From positions 1-47,752 of the forward strand of contig NZ_JAIRAU010000013.1 in NCBI RefSeq assembly GCF_020073745.1: 47,752 bases of DNA, given 5' to 3'. Shown here in pieces: positions 16,918 through 28,257 of the stretch. Position 1 is the stretch's first letter, and each line of letters starts with the position of its first letter. This stretch comes from Nannocystis pusilla (GTDB lineage: Bacteria; Myxococcota_A; Polyangia; Nannocystales; Nannocystaceae). The position numbers were made by a program, and so were the translations under genes. Below the pieces are notes generated by a model. The model ran no database searches. It saw nothing but the letters and a program-made list of their open reading frames with translations, and was not told the DNA's origin.

Positions 16918-17092
16918 CGTCGCCCTCATGGTACCCGCTCGCCCGCCCCGCGGCGACTCTGCGTGCTCGACGAGAAGAACACCTGCGCGCGGAGCCAGTC
17001 GAGGCCCGCGCGCGATTTGGCCGCCATCACGCGTGACCTTCGTGGCCGGCGCGCCGCGCTCCGGTCGCGCGGCGACAGCCCACGCCGGCGCG

Positions 17093-19036
17093 CTACTGCG
17101 GCTGCACCACGACCTCGTTGATCGCCCGGATCGCCGCCCCGCCGGGGTATGCGTACGACACGTGCTGGCTGAACGGGTTCTGACCGGTGGCCATCGAGCC
17201 CCAGCCCCACACCGTCACGCCGAACGGGTTGCTGCTCGACATCTCGTGGCGGCCGTTCGAGCACGCCCCGATGTCCATGAAGTTCCCGGTCACGAGGTCG
17301 ATCCGCGTCCACTCCTGGTTCGCGCCGATCGGCTGCCACCCGCCGAGCACCCCCGCGCAACCGAGCGTCACGTCGGCGAATACCCCGTCGACCCGGTTGC
17401 GCACCACGACCAGCTCCGTCTCCGGGTACGTCGGATCGGTGAAGAACACGTATTTGTCGAGGTACTGGGCCGGAGGGATCACGTTGACCCACTCCGGATC
17501 GCCGCGGCTCTGGTAGGCCAGCCCGCCGGTCATGTAGCTCGCGAAGTAGAACGGGTGGTCCTTGTCCTGGCTGCGCACGATGAACGGCCCCGGCGCGTTG
17601 AACTCCGCCACCTGCCCGAGCCCGATCATCGCCGGCGCTCCCGGCGGAGCCGCCGGCTCCCACGTCAGCGTCGTCCCGTCGACCGCCCCGATCAGCCGCC
17701 ACGGCGGCGACTCCTCGACGCCGTCGACGCGGTTGCGGTAGCGGACCGCCACGTACTCGCTGCCGAGCGCCTTGATCGGCGGCAGCTGCTGGTGCGCCCC
17801 CTCGCAGTACAGCGCGTTGGTCGGCACGTTCATGCAGCTCGCGCCGCCGAACACCCCGATCGGCTTGTTCGCCGCGATCGCCGAGCCCGTGATCTCGGCC
17901 GATTGCGCGATCTGCATGGTCTGCCCGCGATTCAGGTTGTACACGATCGGCACGCCCGCCGGCCCGCCTTGCACCCCGTTCCCGCCCTGGATCGCCGCCT
18001 TCGGGTCGATCGTCACCTCCGTCCCGTCCTGGTCGGCGATGATCGCCAGCAGCGGCTGGCCCGCCTGCCCCTGCGCGTAGGCGTTGGCGCCGATGTAATT
18101 CACGTCCCACACGCTCGTCGGCAGCAGCAGCGTCGCCGCCGTCAACGCCGCCGCCCCGCCGCCGTACGGCTGCATCTGGTAGGCCGACACCGGCACGTCG
18201 GTGGTGATGAGGAACCCGTGGCCGAACCCGTTCCCGATCACCTGCGTCTCGGCCGCCACCCCCGCCGGCGCCGGGCAGTCGACCAGGCTGCCGGCCGGGT
18301 TACGCGACAGGAACAGCAGCGCCACCTCCCCGACCGGCAACCCCATGTTCTCGTCGTAGGGCTGGTACGTGATGTTGGCGCCCTGCCCGCTCGGGATCCG
18401 CGCGAACTGGGCGACCGGCAGCGGCGCGCCGTTGTACTCGACCTGGATCTTCACCGGCGTGTTCCACGTGTTGGCGATGAACGCCGCGAAGCACGCCCCG
18501 TCGCCCTCGTTCAACAGCTCCGTCTTCACCGCCCAGTAGCGGCAGCCCTGCGAGCCCTCGAGCAGCTCCGCCGCCTCGCACGGCGCCAGCGGCGTACACA
18601 CCGCGTCGACGCAGTACGTCCCCGGGCTGCACGACTCGACCACCATCCCGTCGCACTCGACCGCGTCGAGGTTGCGCGAGCACACCGGGTTGGCGCACGT
18701 CGGCTCCGTCGTCGACTCGCTGGTCTCGCCGGTCGTCGTGTCCGTGCTCGCGCTGACCGCCGTCGTCGACGACTCGCCGGTGGTCCCCGTCGGCTCGCTC
18801 GGGCCCTCGGTCGTCGTCCCCGAGTCCGTCGCCGACATCGAGCCCCCGGCCGTGTCCGACGTGCTCGTCGGCGCCGACGTCGGCGAATCGGTCGGGTCCA
18901 CGGACGTCGCCGGCTGCTGCGTCGTCTGCGTCGCCGCCATCGTGTCGGTGCCACGTCCGCCGTCGTCGCCGCACGCCAGGGGGAGCGCCGCACATGCGCC
19001 AAAAAGCACGCCAACCGTCGTTCGCATGCGGTCCAT
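17093..19036 (-). CDS. IgGFc-binding-like lipoprotein
   Basis: About 647 residues. The signal MDRMRTTVGVLFGACAALPL ends at the lipid Cys22. A long Thr/Ser-rich linker to ~115 follows, then a small Cys cluster (CANPVCSRNLDAVEC, CSPGTYCVDAVC). The rest resembles the IgGFc-binding protein N-terminal domain found in many myxobacterial surface proteins: GFLITTDVPVSAYQMQPYG, LLLPTSVWDVNYIGANAY, SAEITGSAIAANKPIGVFGG, CEGAHQQLPPIKALGSEYVA, SYMTGGLAYQSRGDPEW. The function in bacteria is unknown; adhesion is the usual guess. Start is 19036, or possibly 19027 (second Met); neither has a good ribosome site. It is upstream of, and in the same direction as, the sigma gene (163-bp gap). Confidence 0.85.
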   Translation of the reverse strand: MDRMRTTVGVLFGACAALPLACGDDGGRGTDTMAATQTTQQPATSVDPTDSPTSAPTSTSDTAGGSMSATDSGTTTEGPSEPTGTTGESSTTAVSASTDTTTGETSESTTEPTCANPVCSRNLDAVECDGMVVESCSPGTYCVDAVCTPLAPCEAAELLEGSQGCRYWAVKTELLNEGDGACFAAFIANTWNTPVKIQVEYNGAPLPVAQFARIPSGQGANITYQPYDENMGLPVGEVALLFLSRNPAGSLVDCPAPAGVAAETQVIGNGFGHGFLITTDVPVSAYQMQPYGGGAAALTAATLLLPTSVWDVNYIGANAYAQGQAGQPLLAIIADQDGTEVTIDPKAAIQGGNGVQGGPAGVPIVYNLNRGQTMQIAQSAEITGSAIAANKPIGVFGGASCMNVPTNALYCEGAHQQLPPIKALGSEYVAVRYRNRVDGVEESPPWRLIGAVDGTTLTWEPAAPPGAPAMIGLGQVAEFNAPGPFIVRSQDKDHPFYFASYMTGGLAYQSRGDPEWVNVIPPAQYLDKYVFFTDPTYPETELVVVRNRVDGVFADVTLGCAGVLGGWQPIGANQEWTRIDLVTGNFMDIGACSNGRHEMSSSNPFGVTVWGWGSMATGQNPFSQHVSYAYPGGAAIRAINEVVVQPQ

Positions 19037-19100
19037 GGAGCCCGCCCGTCCGCCCGCTGTCAACGCGGGTAATCCCTGCCCCCGCCTTTGCGGATTGCGG

Positions 19101-21351
<2,251 letters not shown>

Positions 21352-22326
21352 ATGTCCCTTCGCACCTGCCCTCCCGGACACATGCTCCTCCCGCTGCTGC
21401 TCGCGCTCGCCTGCGGCCCGCAGTCGCCCATGACCACCGACGAGCCCGCGTCCACCGGCGAGCCCGCCAGCGGTACCACGACCACCACGAGCACGACGGG
21501 GCCCACCACCACCGCGCCGACGCCCACCACCGGCACGACCACGCCGCCCACGGCCACCAGCGAGGACGACGCCGGCAGTACCAGCGAGGGCGCGACGTTC
21601 ATCATCCCGCCCGAGCCGTGCCCCCTCGTGTCGGGCGGCGAACTCGACCTGCGCTGCAGCCAGCTCCCCTGCAGCCTGTGGCAGCAGAACTGCCCGCGCG
21701 GCGAGAAGTGCGTCCCCTTCTCCGCCGACGGCGACCCTGTCGTGGACAGCAGCCGCTGCGTCCCCATCCTCCCCGACCCCGGCCAGCCGGGCGAGCCGTG
21801 CACCGTCGAGGGCAACAGCGCCACCGGCATCGACAGCTGCGACCTCGGCGCGGTGTGCTGGGACGTCGACGCGGACACCCTGTCGGGCACCTGCGTCGCC
21901 CTGTGCGAGGGCTCCGCCGACGAGCCGATCTGCGACGACCCGGCGACCGCCTGCGCCGGCGGCGGCGACGGCGTGCTCAACATCTGCCTGCCCGCCTGCG
22001 ATCCGCTGGCGCCGGACTGCGCCGCCGACGAGCTCTGCGCCGCCCTCGGCTCCGAATTCACCTGCCTCCCCGACGCCTCCGGCGACGAGGGCCAGGTCTT
22101 CGACCCCTGCGAGTTCGTCAACGCGTGCGAGCCCGGCCTGGCCTGCGCCGCGACTGCCGCGGCCTTCGAGTGTGACCCGAACGCCGCCGGCTGCTGCCTC
22201 CCCTACTGCGACCTCGACCTCCCGCCGAACTGCCCGGGCGCGATGCAGCAGTGCCTCCCGTGGTACCCGCCCGGCGAGGCCCCGCCCGGCCACGAAGACC
22301 TCGGCGTCTGCGCCGTGCCGCAGTGA
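21352..22326 (+). CDS. Cys-rich lipoprotein with Thr linker
   Basis: A 324-residue protein. The signal MSLRTCPPGHMLLPLLLALA ends at Cys21, followed by GPQS and a ~55-residue Thr/Pro/Ser/Gly linker. The mature domain (from ~85) has about 30 Cys in short loops such as CSQLPCSLWQQNCPRGEKC, CDLGAVCWDV, CAADELCAAL and CCLPYCDLDLPPNC. This pattern is common in Nannocystis/Plesiocystis surface lipoproteins and gives a disulfide-stapled domain of unknown function. ATG 21352 is chosen over the one six bases upstream because AAGGA then sits at proper spacing. No partner gene is evident. Confidence 0.82.
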   Translation: MSLRTCPPGHMLLPLLLALACGPQSPMTTDEPASTGEPASGTTTTTSTTGPTTTAPTPTTGTTTPPTATSEDDAGSTSEGATFIIPPEPCPLVSGGELDLRCSQLPCSLWQQNCPRGEKCVPFSADGDPVVDSSRCVPILPDPGQPGEPCTVEGNSATGIDSCDLGAVCWDVDADTLSGTCVALCEGSADEPICDDPATACAGGGDGVLNICLPACDPLAPDCAADELCAALGSEFTCLPDASGDEGQVFDPCEFVNACEPGLACAATAAAFECDPNAAGCCLPYCDLDLPPNCPGAMQQCLPWYPPGEAPPGHEDLGVCAVPQ

Positions 22327-22344
22327 GGGCGTCGAACGCCTCAC
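22323..22344. terminator. Possible small hairpin after a lipoprotein stop codon
   Basis: GTGAGG at 22323-22328 pairs with CCTCAC at 22339-22344, and CGT pairs with ACG inside after a one-base bulge. It overlaps the stop and lies between convergent lipoprotein genes. No T-run, so the call is weak. Confidence 0.35.
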
Positions 22345-22374
22345 GACGGCATCGCACCGCCGGAGTCCGCGCAT

Positions 22375-24324
22375 TCACGGCGTCTGGCAGATGTACGGGA
22401 GCGGGGTGTCGCAGACCAGGTCGTTCCACAGCCCGGCGGACCACGTCGGGAGGTTGACGCAGTCCTCCTCGCCGACGTTGTTGGGCTCGCCCTCGTTCCA
22501 CGCGGTGAAGCCGAGCGGCGTGCCATCGGTCCACACGAAGTCGTCCTCCGCGTCGATGTCGTTGAGGCCGATCCACCAGTCGCTGCCGGCCACGGCGAAC
22601 GCCTCGGCGACGGCCCAGTCCTGGATCTCCTGGCTCGGGATCGCCAGCAGGTGACCGCCCTGGGCCACGCAGTCGGCCTCGGCCTCGGCGAACGGCAGGG
22701 CGACGAAGCAGAGCTGGGCGGTGCCGGGGCCCGGGAGGTCCTTCTCGACGCAATGGGGGCACAGCGGATCGTTGTCCCAGATCCCGTCGCAATTGTCGTC
22801 GTCGAGGTCGCAGACCTCCTGCGCGCCGGGGTGCACGGCCGGGTCGTTGTCGTCGCAATCGTCGGTGCAGGCGGAGAAGCCGTCGCCGTCGACATCGACG
22901 TCGCTGGGGACCGTGCAGGCGAGGCCGGCCTCGACCGAGGCGGCGCGCTGCATGAAGAAATCGACGTTGGCGGCGACCGCGTTGACGTGGTCGTCGCACT
23001 CCTTGCGCGGGTCGGCGGCGACCGCCGGGGCGATGCTCGCCCCGAGCTCGGCGGCCGCGCCGGCGAGGTCGAGCGCCTCCACGCGGGCGAGCACGTGGTC
23101 GAAGCTGTCGGCCAGCAGCTCGCGGCAGGGCAGCGACGCCGCGCACATCTGCGCCAGCCGCCCCTGGCCGCCGAACGGATCGAGGTGGTCGCGCAAGATC
23201 TGGTCGATCCCCCACGGCATGAACGTCCACAGCGCGCCGTCCTCCTGCGGGCGGTGGACGTAATAATTGTTCTTCGTCCACGCGTAGCCGTCCCAGTGGC
23301 CGAGGTACAGCTCGGTGGCGGCGAAATCGAGGTAGTTCGCCAGGTCGAGCACCGCGGCGACGTCGACGACGAACGTCGCGGGGTCGTTCATCGTGTCGAG
23401 CGCGGCGGCGAATTCGTAGAGGTCGGCGAAGCCGATGTCGTCGCCGTTGTCCTGGTCGAACGAGGGCACCAGCGGATCGTGAATGTCGCTGCCGTAGGCG
23501 CCCTCGTAGATGCTGCCCTTGTCGCTGCCGTACCAGTGGTCGAGGTACGGCTCGTTGTCGACCGACTCGACCGCCGTGTAGAGGCCGTAGGGCTCGCCGT
23601 TGACGCGTACGATCACGTGGCCGGCCCGCGGCGCGGCGATCCCGACGTCGCGGAACAGCATGTAGCCGAGGATCTCCTGCTGCATGCTGCAGTCCTGGAC
23701 CATGTTGTTGACGGCCAGCTTCTCGAGGCCCAGGAGCAGCTGGTCGTCGACGTACCGGTCGAAGTTGAGGAGGAAGGCGGCCTTCTGGTCGAGGGTGCGG
23801 TACGAGCCGTAGTTGCCCTTGAGGCGCACGCCGATCTCCGGCAGCTCGTAGGTCTGGCCGTCGATCGTCGCCACGAGGTCGCCCTTGGTGTATTTCTTGC
23901 CGTCGGCGTTGAGGGCGGCGATCGCCTCGTCCGACAGGGTGATGTCGAACTCGGCCACGGCCCCGAACGCGAACAGCGGCTCGGCCTCGAGGTAGGGGTC
24001 GGTCTCGCCGGTGGTGCCGCTGGTGGTGTCGGTGTCGCCCGTCGACGCGGTGCCCGTCGTGCCGGTGGTCGTCGTTTCGCTGGTGGTGGCGGTGACGGCC
24101 TCCGTGGTCGTGCCGTCGGTCGTCGTCGCGTCCGTGGTGGCGGCGTCCGTGGTCGTCGGCGTGCCGGTCGTCGGCGCGGTCGTCGTCGGCCCGCCGGTGG
24201 TCGTGGTCTCGCCGCCGCTGGTGCCCGTGGTCGGGTCGGTGTCGGCGGTCGTCTGCGCCGAGGAGCCGGTGCAGGCGGCGGCGACGAGGAGGGGGGCGGT
24301 GCGATAGACGAAGTTTCGAGCCAT
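22375..24324 (-). CDS. CotH kinase - MopE - C-type lectin fusion lipoprotein
   Basis: A 649-residue lipoprotein with lipid Cys18 (LLVAAACTG) and a ~90-residue Thr-rich linker. Residues ~120-465 match the CotH spore-coat kinase-like fold: GVRLKGNYGSYRTLDQKAAF, LEKLAVNNMVQDCSMQQEIL, VIVRVNGEPYGLYTAVESVD, GSIYEG, then FMPWGID where other members usually read PWDxD. Residues ~474-522 are a MopE/Put_metal-bind motif (DVDGDGFSACTDDCDDNDP, GAQEVCDLDDDNCDG). Residues ~533-648 are a C-type lectin domain with the calcium/mannose-type EPN (613-615) and WND (633-635). CotH proteins phosphorylate secreted targets in Bacillus, so this could be a surface kinase tethered to glycans by its lectin. The PWGID variant puts the kinase metal site in doubt. 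ATG 24324 has no strong ribosome site. Confidence 0.9.
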   Translation of the reverse strand: MARNFVYRTAPLLVAAACTGSSAQTTADTDPTTGTSGGETTTTGGPTTTAPTTGTPTTTDAATTDATTTDGTTTEAVTATTSETTTTGTTGTASTGDTDTTSGTTGETDPYLEAEPLFAFGAVAEFDITLSDEAIAALNADGKKYTKGDLVATIDGQTYELPEIGVRLKGNYGSYRTLDQKAAFLLNFDRYVDDQLLLGLEKLAVNNMVQDCSMQQEILGYMLFRDVGIAAPRAGHVIVRVNGEPYGLYTAVESVDNEPYLDHWYGSDKGSIYEGAYGSDIHDPLVPSFDQDNGDDIGFADLYEFAAALDTMNDPATFVVDVAAVLDLANYLDFAATELYLGHWDGYAWTKNNYYVHRPQEDGALWTFMPWGIDQILRDHLDPFGGQGRLAQMCAASLPCRELLADSFDHVLARVEALDLAGAAAELGASIAPAVAADPRKECDDHVNAVAANVDFFMQRAASVEAGLACTVPSDVDVDGDGFSACTDDCDDNDPAVHPGAQEVCDLDDDNCDGIWDNDPLCPHCVEKDLPGPGTAQLCFVALPFAEAEADCVAQGGHLLAIPSQEIQDWAVAEAFAVAGSDWWIGLNDIDAEDDFVWTDGTPLGFTAWNEGEPNNVGEEDCVNLPTWSAGLWNDLVCDTPLPYICQTP

Positions 24325-24673
24325 GGTCCGCGACGGTACGCCGACCGCCCTCGAGGAGCAGGGTCGGCGTTTGCCGGTCAGGCGCGGGCGCACGGGCGCT
24401 GGCGTGCGAGGAGCGAGGTCCGGGGATGTCGCGTGTCCGCCCCCGCACGGCACCTCGACGTCCGCATGATGTCGCGCGCGGCGCATACCCACCCCGGATC
24501 GTTCACGGCCGCTTCGCCGGCAACGACATGATGCGAGCGCGAAGACGATGGTGATTCGCAAAGGTCCCGAGTGCGATGATTCGACGACGACCTGCGCCGG
24601 CGCCGCTCGCCGAACTGGCGACGTGTCCGAGGAGTACGCTTGCCAGGCGCCGCGCGCTCGCCCACACTTCGCC
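24325..24673. other. Gene-free divergent promoter region
   Basis: 349 bases between the CotH fusion gene (-) and a small lipoprotein gene (+). The plus frame from 24548 is open into the lipoprotein but its first 42 codons do not look like a signal peptide. Nothing else is recognised. Confidence 0.45.
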
Positions 24674-25462
24674 ATGGCTTTCTCTTGTCTTCGAGTATTC
24701 GCCCTCGTGCTGTTCGTCGCCTGCGGTCCCGGTGCCGCCGACTCCGACACCGCGTCCAGCAGCGGCGATTCGCCGGCACCCACCACCGCTGACGATCCCA
24801 CCACGACCAGTGACACCACGGGCCCGGCGCCGCCGCCCGAGTGCGAGAGCGCCGATCCCCTGGTCGCGGCCGGGTTCGCCGTCGAACTTCCCGACTGGCC
24901 GGCCGACGTCTCGCTGCCCACGTTCGAGTTCGTCGTATGTGACATCGACGAGGTCACCGCCGGCGCCGCCGGCGTGACGACGAAATTGACCTGCGACGTC
25001 GCGGGCGCCCCTCGACCCGTGGTCGTGACCATCGATGCCGCGCCCGAGGGCGAGGTCGTGTGGGCCGCCGGACAGACGGTCCGCCTGCGCCACGACGATA
25101 TCGACGGCGACGGCTTCATCAAGTACCTCCACATGCGTCCGCTCGACGACGAGGACGACGTGCTGATCCTCGCGCTCGATTGGACGGACGGCGACGCCCT
25201 CGAGGTCTGGGCTGCGCCGCTGACGATCGACATCGAATTCGTCTGTGATCCCGAAATGGGAGCCGCCCAGTCCCTCCCGACCCTGCTGCGATTCGGCCTG
25301 CCCGGCATCTCGGACACCCTGGAGCTCGTCAGCGGCCACCGCGGCGTGCTCGGCCTCGGCGACGGAGAGCAATACGTCGTCGATCTGGCCGAGTCCTCCG
25401 GCAACGACCTCCACCCGGCGGATCGCGTGCACTTTCTGGTGCGCCGGACCGCCGCGTCGTGA
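24674..25462 (+). CDS. Hypothetical lipoprotein
   Basis: A 262-residue protein. The signal MAFSCLRVFALVLFVACGPG places the lipid Cys at ~17. A short Asp/Thr/Ser/Pro linker follows. The mature domain (from ~55) is acidic and beta-rich, with Cys at FVVCDIDEV, LTCDVAG and IEFVCDPEMG and segments such as VVVTIDAAPEGEVVWAAGQT and LRHDDIDGDGFIKYL. I do not recognise the family. The ATG 24674 is chosen because it begins a proper lipoprotein signal; the ribosome site is poor. A small hairpin (25487-25503) follows the stop and could end the transcript. Confidence 0.75.
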   Translation: MAFSCLRVFALVLFVACGPGAADSDTASSSGDSPAPTTADDPTTTSDTTGPAPPPECESADPLVAAGFAVELPDWPADVSLPTFEFVVCDIDEVTAGAAGVTTKLTCDVAGAPRPVVVTIDAAPEGEVVWAAGQTVRLRHDDIDGDGFIKYLHMRPLDDEDDVLILALDWTDGDALEVWAAPLTIDIEFVCDPEMGAAQSLPTLLRFGLPGISDTLELVSGHRGVLGLGDGEQYVVDLAESSGNDLHPADRVHFLVRRTAAS

Positions 25463-26109
25463 TCCTCCTCGCCGTCGGCGCCCTCGCCTCGTCGGCGACG
25501 AGGGCCTCAGCAAGTCCGTCGATTACCACCGGACCCGGGGGCGCCGTCGACCGTGGATGGGGTGCGAGTCGACGCGCAGGATCGACTGTTTCGAGCAGTA
25601 CGAGAAATTCAAATTCAAGGCCGAGATTCCGAGCACCTGAGACCGCTCGGCAGTGCGTCTCCCCGACGTCGCCCCCACGTGGATCCACCCTCGGCGGCGG
25701 ACCGAGATCCGCGTCTCCCCGAAGTGCTGTTCCTGCGTGAGCCGCAGGAGTAGGTCAAATTCAGCTCGAACTCACGGACGTCTGGACGCGCTCAAGATCG
25801 CCCGTCCTCGACCTCTCCCACGCGGACGGCGGACGACGTGGTCCGTCGCGGGTCGGCACGTGGTGTCCGGGAGTCGTCGATCGTCGCGCAGTCGCCGGCC
25901 GTCGCGTGGGAGCGTGCCACGCGAGGGCATCGTACGAGGGACATGCCGACGTCTCGTGGGACCTCGACATGGCGACCGCCCGGGCCTTCGGTCAAGCGTC
26001 CGACCGCGCGCAGCGCGTGCAAATTTTCGGCGCCGACGCTCCGCGATCTGCGAGGATTGACAGCCAGCGAGCGCCACAACTACCGTCCAATCGTAGGATC
26101 CAACGCTCG
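25463..26109. other. Long gene-free stretch with small hairpin
   Basis: 647 bases. A perfect 7-bp stem, CCTCGTC/GACGAGG with loop GGC, lies at 25487-25503 just after the lipoprotein stop and may be its terminator. Around 25605-25620 and 25755-25763 the DNA is unusually AT-rich for this window, and both spots contain tcaaattca or aattcaaattcaa. Frames on both strands are short and not protein-like. It could hold a decayed gene or the promoter region of the hydrolase. Confidence 0.45.
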
Positions 26110-26877
26110 ATGCTGAAACACCAGGTGACGAGATCCAATGAGCGTGACGAAGGAGGGAAGCACTTCGTGCTGGTACACGGGGCGTGGCACGGCGCGTGGT
26201 GTTGGGCGACGACCGCGCGGCTGCTGGTCGCCCGCGGGCACCGCGTGACGACGCTCGACCTCCCCTCGCACGGCGCCGACGAGACCTCGCCCGCCTCGGT
26301 GACGCTCGCCGACTACGCCGCGCGCGTGCTCGCGGCGCTCGACGCGATCGACGGGCCGGTCGTGCTGGTCGGCCACAGCATGGGCGGCATCGTCGTCTCG
26401 ACGGTCGCCGAGGCGCGGCCGAGCAAGATCGAGAAGCTCGTCTATGTCGCGGCGTTCCTGCTGCCGAACGGGACATCCATGCTCGACGTCGCGTTGCACG
26501 ACGCCGATTCGATGGCGACCCTGAACCTGGTCGTCAGGCCCGACGAGGGCGTCGTCGACATCAACCGCGACGCCGTCGGGGAGGTCTTCTACGCCGATTG
26601 CCGGCGCGAGGTCGTCGACCACGCGCGCACGCTGCTCAAGCCGAACCCGCTCGCGCCGCTGGCGACCCCCCTCGTCCTGTCCCGCGCCAGCTACGGCAGC
26701 GTGCGGCGATTCTACGTCTCGTGCGCCAAGGACCGGGCGATCACGCTCGCGACCCAGCGATTGATGGTCACGGAGATGCCTTGCGAGGCGGTCCACGAGC
26801 TCTACACCGATCATTCGCCGTTCTTCTCCCAGCCCGATCGCCTCGACGACGTCCTCGTCGAGCTCGCGCGAGCCTGA
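26110..26877 (+). CDS. Alpha/beta hydrolase (SABP2/methylesterase-like)
   Basis: A 255-residue alpha/beta-hydrolase. The oxyanion start is HFVLVHGAWHGAWCW, the nucleophile elbow VGHSMGGIV holds the catalytic Ser, and the His is in LYTDHSPFFSQPDRL near the C-terminus, as in the plant salicylate/jasmonate esterase and hydroxynitrile-lyase group and its bacterial relatives. Secreted signal is absent, so it is likely cytosolic. The start is uncertain: ATG 26110 gives an 18-residue extra N-terminus, while a GTG at 26167 would begin VLVHG with AGGAGGG about ten bases before it. The substrate cannot be named. The nitroreductase downstream is in the same direction but 300 bp away. Confidence 0.88.
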   Translation: MLKHQVTRSNERDEGGKHFVLVHGAWHGAWCWATTARLLVARGHRVTTLDLPSHGADETSPASVTLADYAARVLAALDAIDGPVVLVGHSMGGIVVSTVAEARPSKIEKLVYVAAFLLPNGTSMLDVALHDADSMATLNLVVRPDEGVVDINRDAVGEVFYADCRREVVDHARTLLKPNPLAPLATPLVLSRASYGSVRRFYVSCAKDRAITLATQRLMVTEMPCEAVHELYTDHSPFFSQPDRLDDVLVELARA

Positions 26878-27180
26878 GCGACGCCAGCCACGCATGACCC
26901 GACGGTCGCCCGCTCGCCCGGGCGACACCAGCTCGCCGCGGGCGACACCGGCGTCTGCCGCGCGCCCGGCGAGACCCCGCGCGCCGCGAGCGACACCAGC
27001 CGTCGCGCCACGCTCGAGCAGCACCAGCTCGCTTGCACGCGGGGTACGGAGGCGTAGAGCTCCCGGGCGATCGTTCGAGTCACCTCATCACCCGGGAGAG
27101 CGCGAGGCTCAGGACGATCCGCGAGGGTGGCTTCGGTGTCACGGAGGCGGGCGTGCCGCGCAGACGGGGAGCATGCGATC
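26878..27180. repeat. Intergenic stretch with degenerate GCGACACC repeats
   Basis: 303 bases without a gene. Irregular copies of ggcgacacc or gcgacaccagc occur at 26921, 26941 and 26990, with weaker relatives near 26879 and 27020. Copies are not evenly spaced, so this is not a CRISPR or a clean tandem repeat. The role is unknown; chance in a high-GC sequence is possible. Confidence 0.4.
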
Positions 27181-27849
27181 TTGGACGTGTATGAGGCGGT
27201 CCGGAGCCGCCGGGCGGTGCGTGGATTCACCGACCGGCAGGTCCCGCGGGAGGTGCTGGAGCGCGTGCTGTCGGCCGCGGCCTGGTCGCCGTCCGGATCG
27301 AACCTCCAGCCGTGGCGGATCTACGTGCTGACCGGCGGGCCGCTGGCCGAGCTCAAGCAGCGCGCCGGCAAGCGCGTGGCCGCCGGCGACCCCTGGGACG
27401 AGCGCGAGTACGAGATGTACCCGGCCGCGCTGAAATCCCCCTATCGCGAGCGCCGCGCCGCGTTCGGCCAGGAGCGCTACAGCGCGCTGGGTATTACGCG
27501 CGAGGACTGGGAGGCGCGCCAGCGGGCGGCAGCCGCGAACTGGGACTGCTTCGGCGCGCCCGCGGCGCTGTTCTGTTACATCGACCGCGACATGGGCCGG
27601 CCCCAATGGGCCGACGTCGGCATGTATCTGCAGACCGTCATGCTGCTGCTCCGCGCCGAAGGGCTGCACAGCTGCCCCCAGATGGCGTGGTCCGTGTATC
27701 GCAAGACCGTCGCGGAGCTCCTGTCCCCGCCCGACGAGCTCATCCTCTTCTGTGGCATGTCGATCGGGTTCGAGGACGCCACGGTCAGTCACCGCCGGAC
27801 GGGCCGGGCGCCGCTCGCCGAGACAGTCACGTTCGTCGACGGTTCGTAG
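27181..27849 (+). CDS. Nitroreductase family protein
   Basis: About 222 residues, FMN-dependent nitroreductase fold. The N-terminal FMN/phosphate site is RSRRAVRGF followed by WSPSGSNLQPWRIYVLTG; later landmarks are YIDRDMGRPQWADVGMYLQT (dimer and substrate face) and GMSIGFED. These enzymes reduce nitroaromatics, quinones or flavin-type substrates using NAD(P)H. The TTG at 27181 is preferred because GGGGAG lies nine bases before it and the family normally starts just ahead of DVYEAVRSRR; a GTG at 27127 would extend it by 18 residues. There is no clear operon partner. Confidence 0.92.
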   Translation: MDVYEAVRSRRAVRGFTDRQVPREVLERVLSAAAWSPSGSNLQPWRIYVLTGGPLAELKQRAGKRVAAGDPWDEREYEMYPAALKSPYRERRAAFGQERYSALGITREDWEARQRAAAANWDCFGAPAALFCYIDRDMGRPQWADVGMYLQTVMLLLRAEGLHSCPQMAWSVYRKTVAELLSPPDELILFCGMSIGFEDATVSHRRTGRAPLAETVTFVDGS

Positions 27850-28257
27850 GACCGTCGCAGCGGTCGATCGATCGCCGCGACGCCTCGGCGCCCTCGGCTG
27901 CGTTGATGCGAGATGTTCGAAGGAACAGGGCCATGAGGACATACGCCGTCCGGCCCCGGACGTCGCAACAATTCGGCCATGGCGACGATTTCCTGTCATT
28001 CGTGGCCCTCGCAACACGGCGCGCGGCCGATCGCCTGGCGCCCGACTCGCCAGGCAGACGCGAATGCAAGGACGGGCGGAGCGGCCTCGACCGCGCGAGC
28101 GACCCGACGCAGGAGGTCCGGGCGTTCGCTCCGCCCGCCGGACGGCCGGCGCTTCAGCGGCCGCGGCGTCGCGTTCATACGCGTTCGAGAGGGGTGTTGC
28201 GGCGAACCGACTGGCGCGGCGCGGATTCCGACGCCATGCAGCGACGGCCGAGGCGAC
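27850..28257. other. Gene-free stretch before the DoxX gene
   Basis: 408 bases. A plus-strand frame is open through the stretch into the DoxX gene, but the sequence upstream of the ATG at 28258 is Arg/Ser/Pro-rich and not family-like. Nothing recognised. Confidence 0.45.

Noticed and set aside
25553..25753. Small plus-strand frame in the gene-free stretch
   Set aside because: 66 codons without a ribosome site or protein-like pattern; could be a relic but cannot be supported.
26921..27000. Tandem repeat or CRISPR remnant from GCGACACC copies
   Set aside because: Spacing is irregular and copies are short and imperfect; kept only as a weak repeat note.
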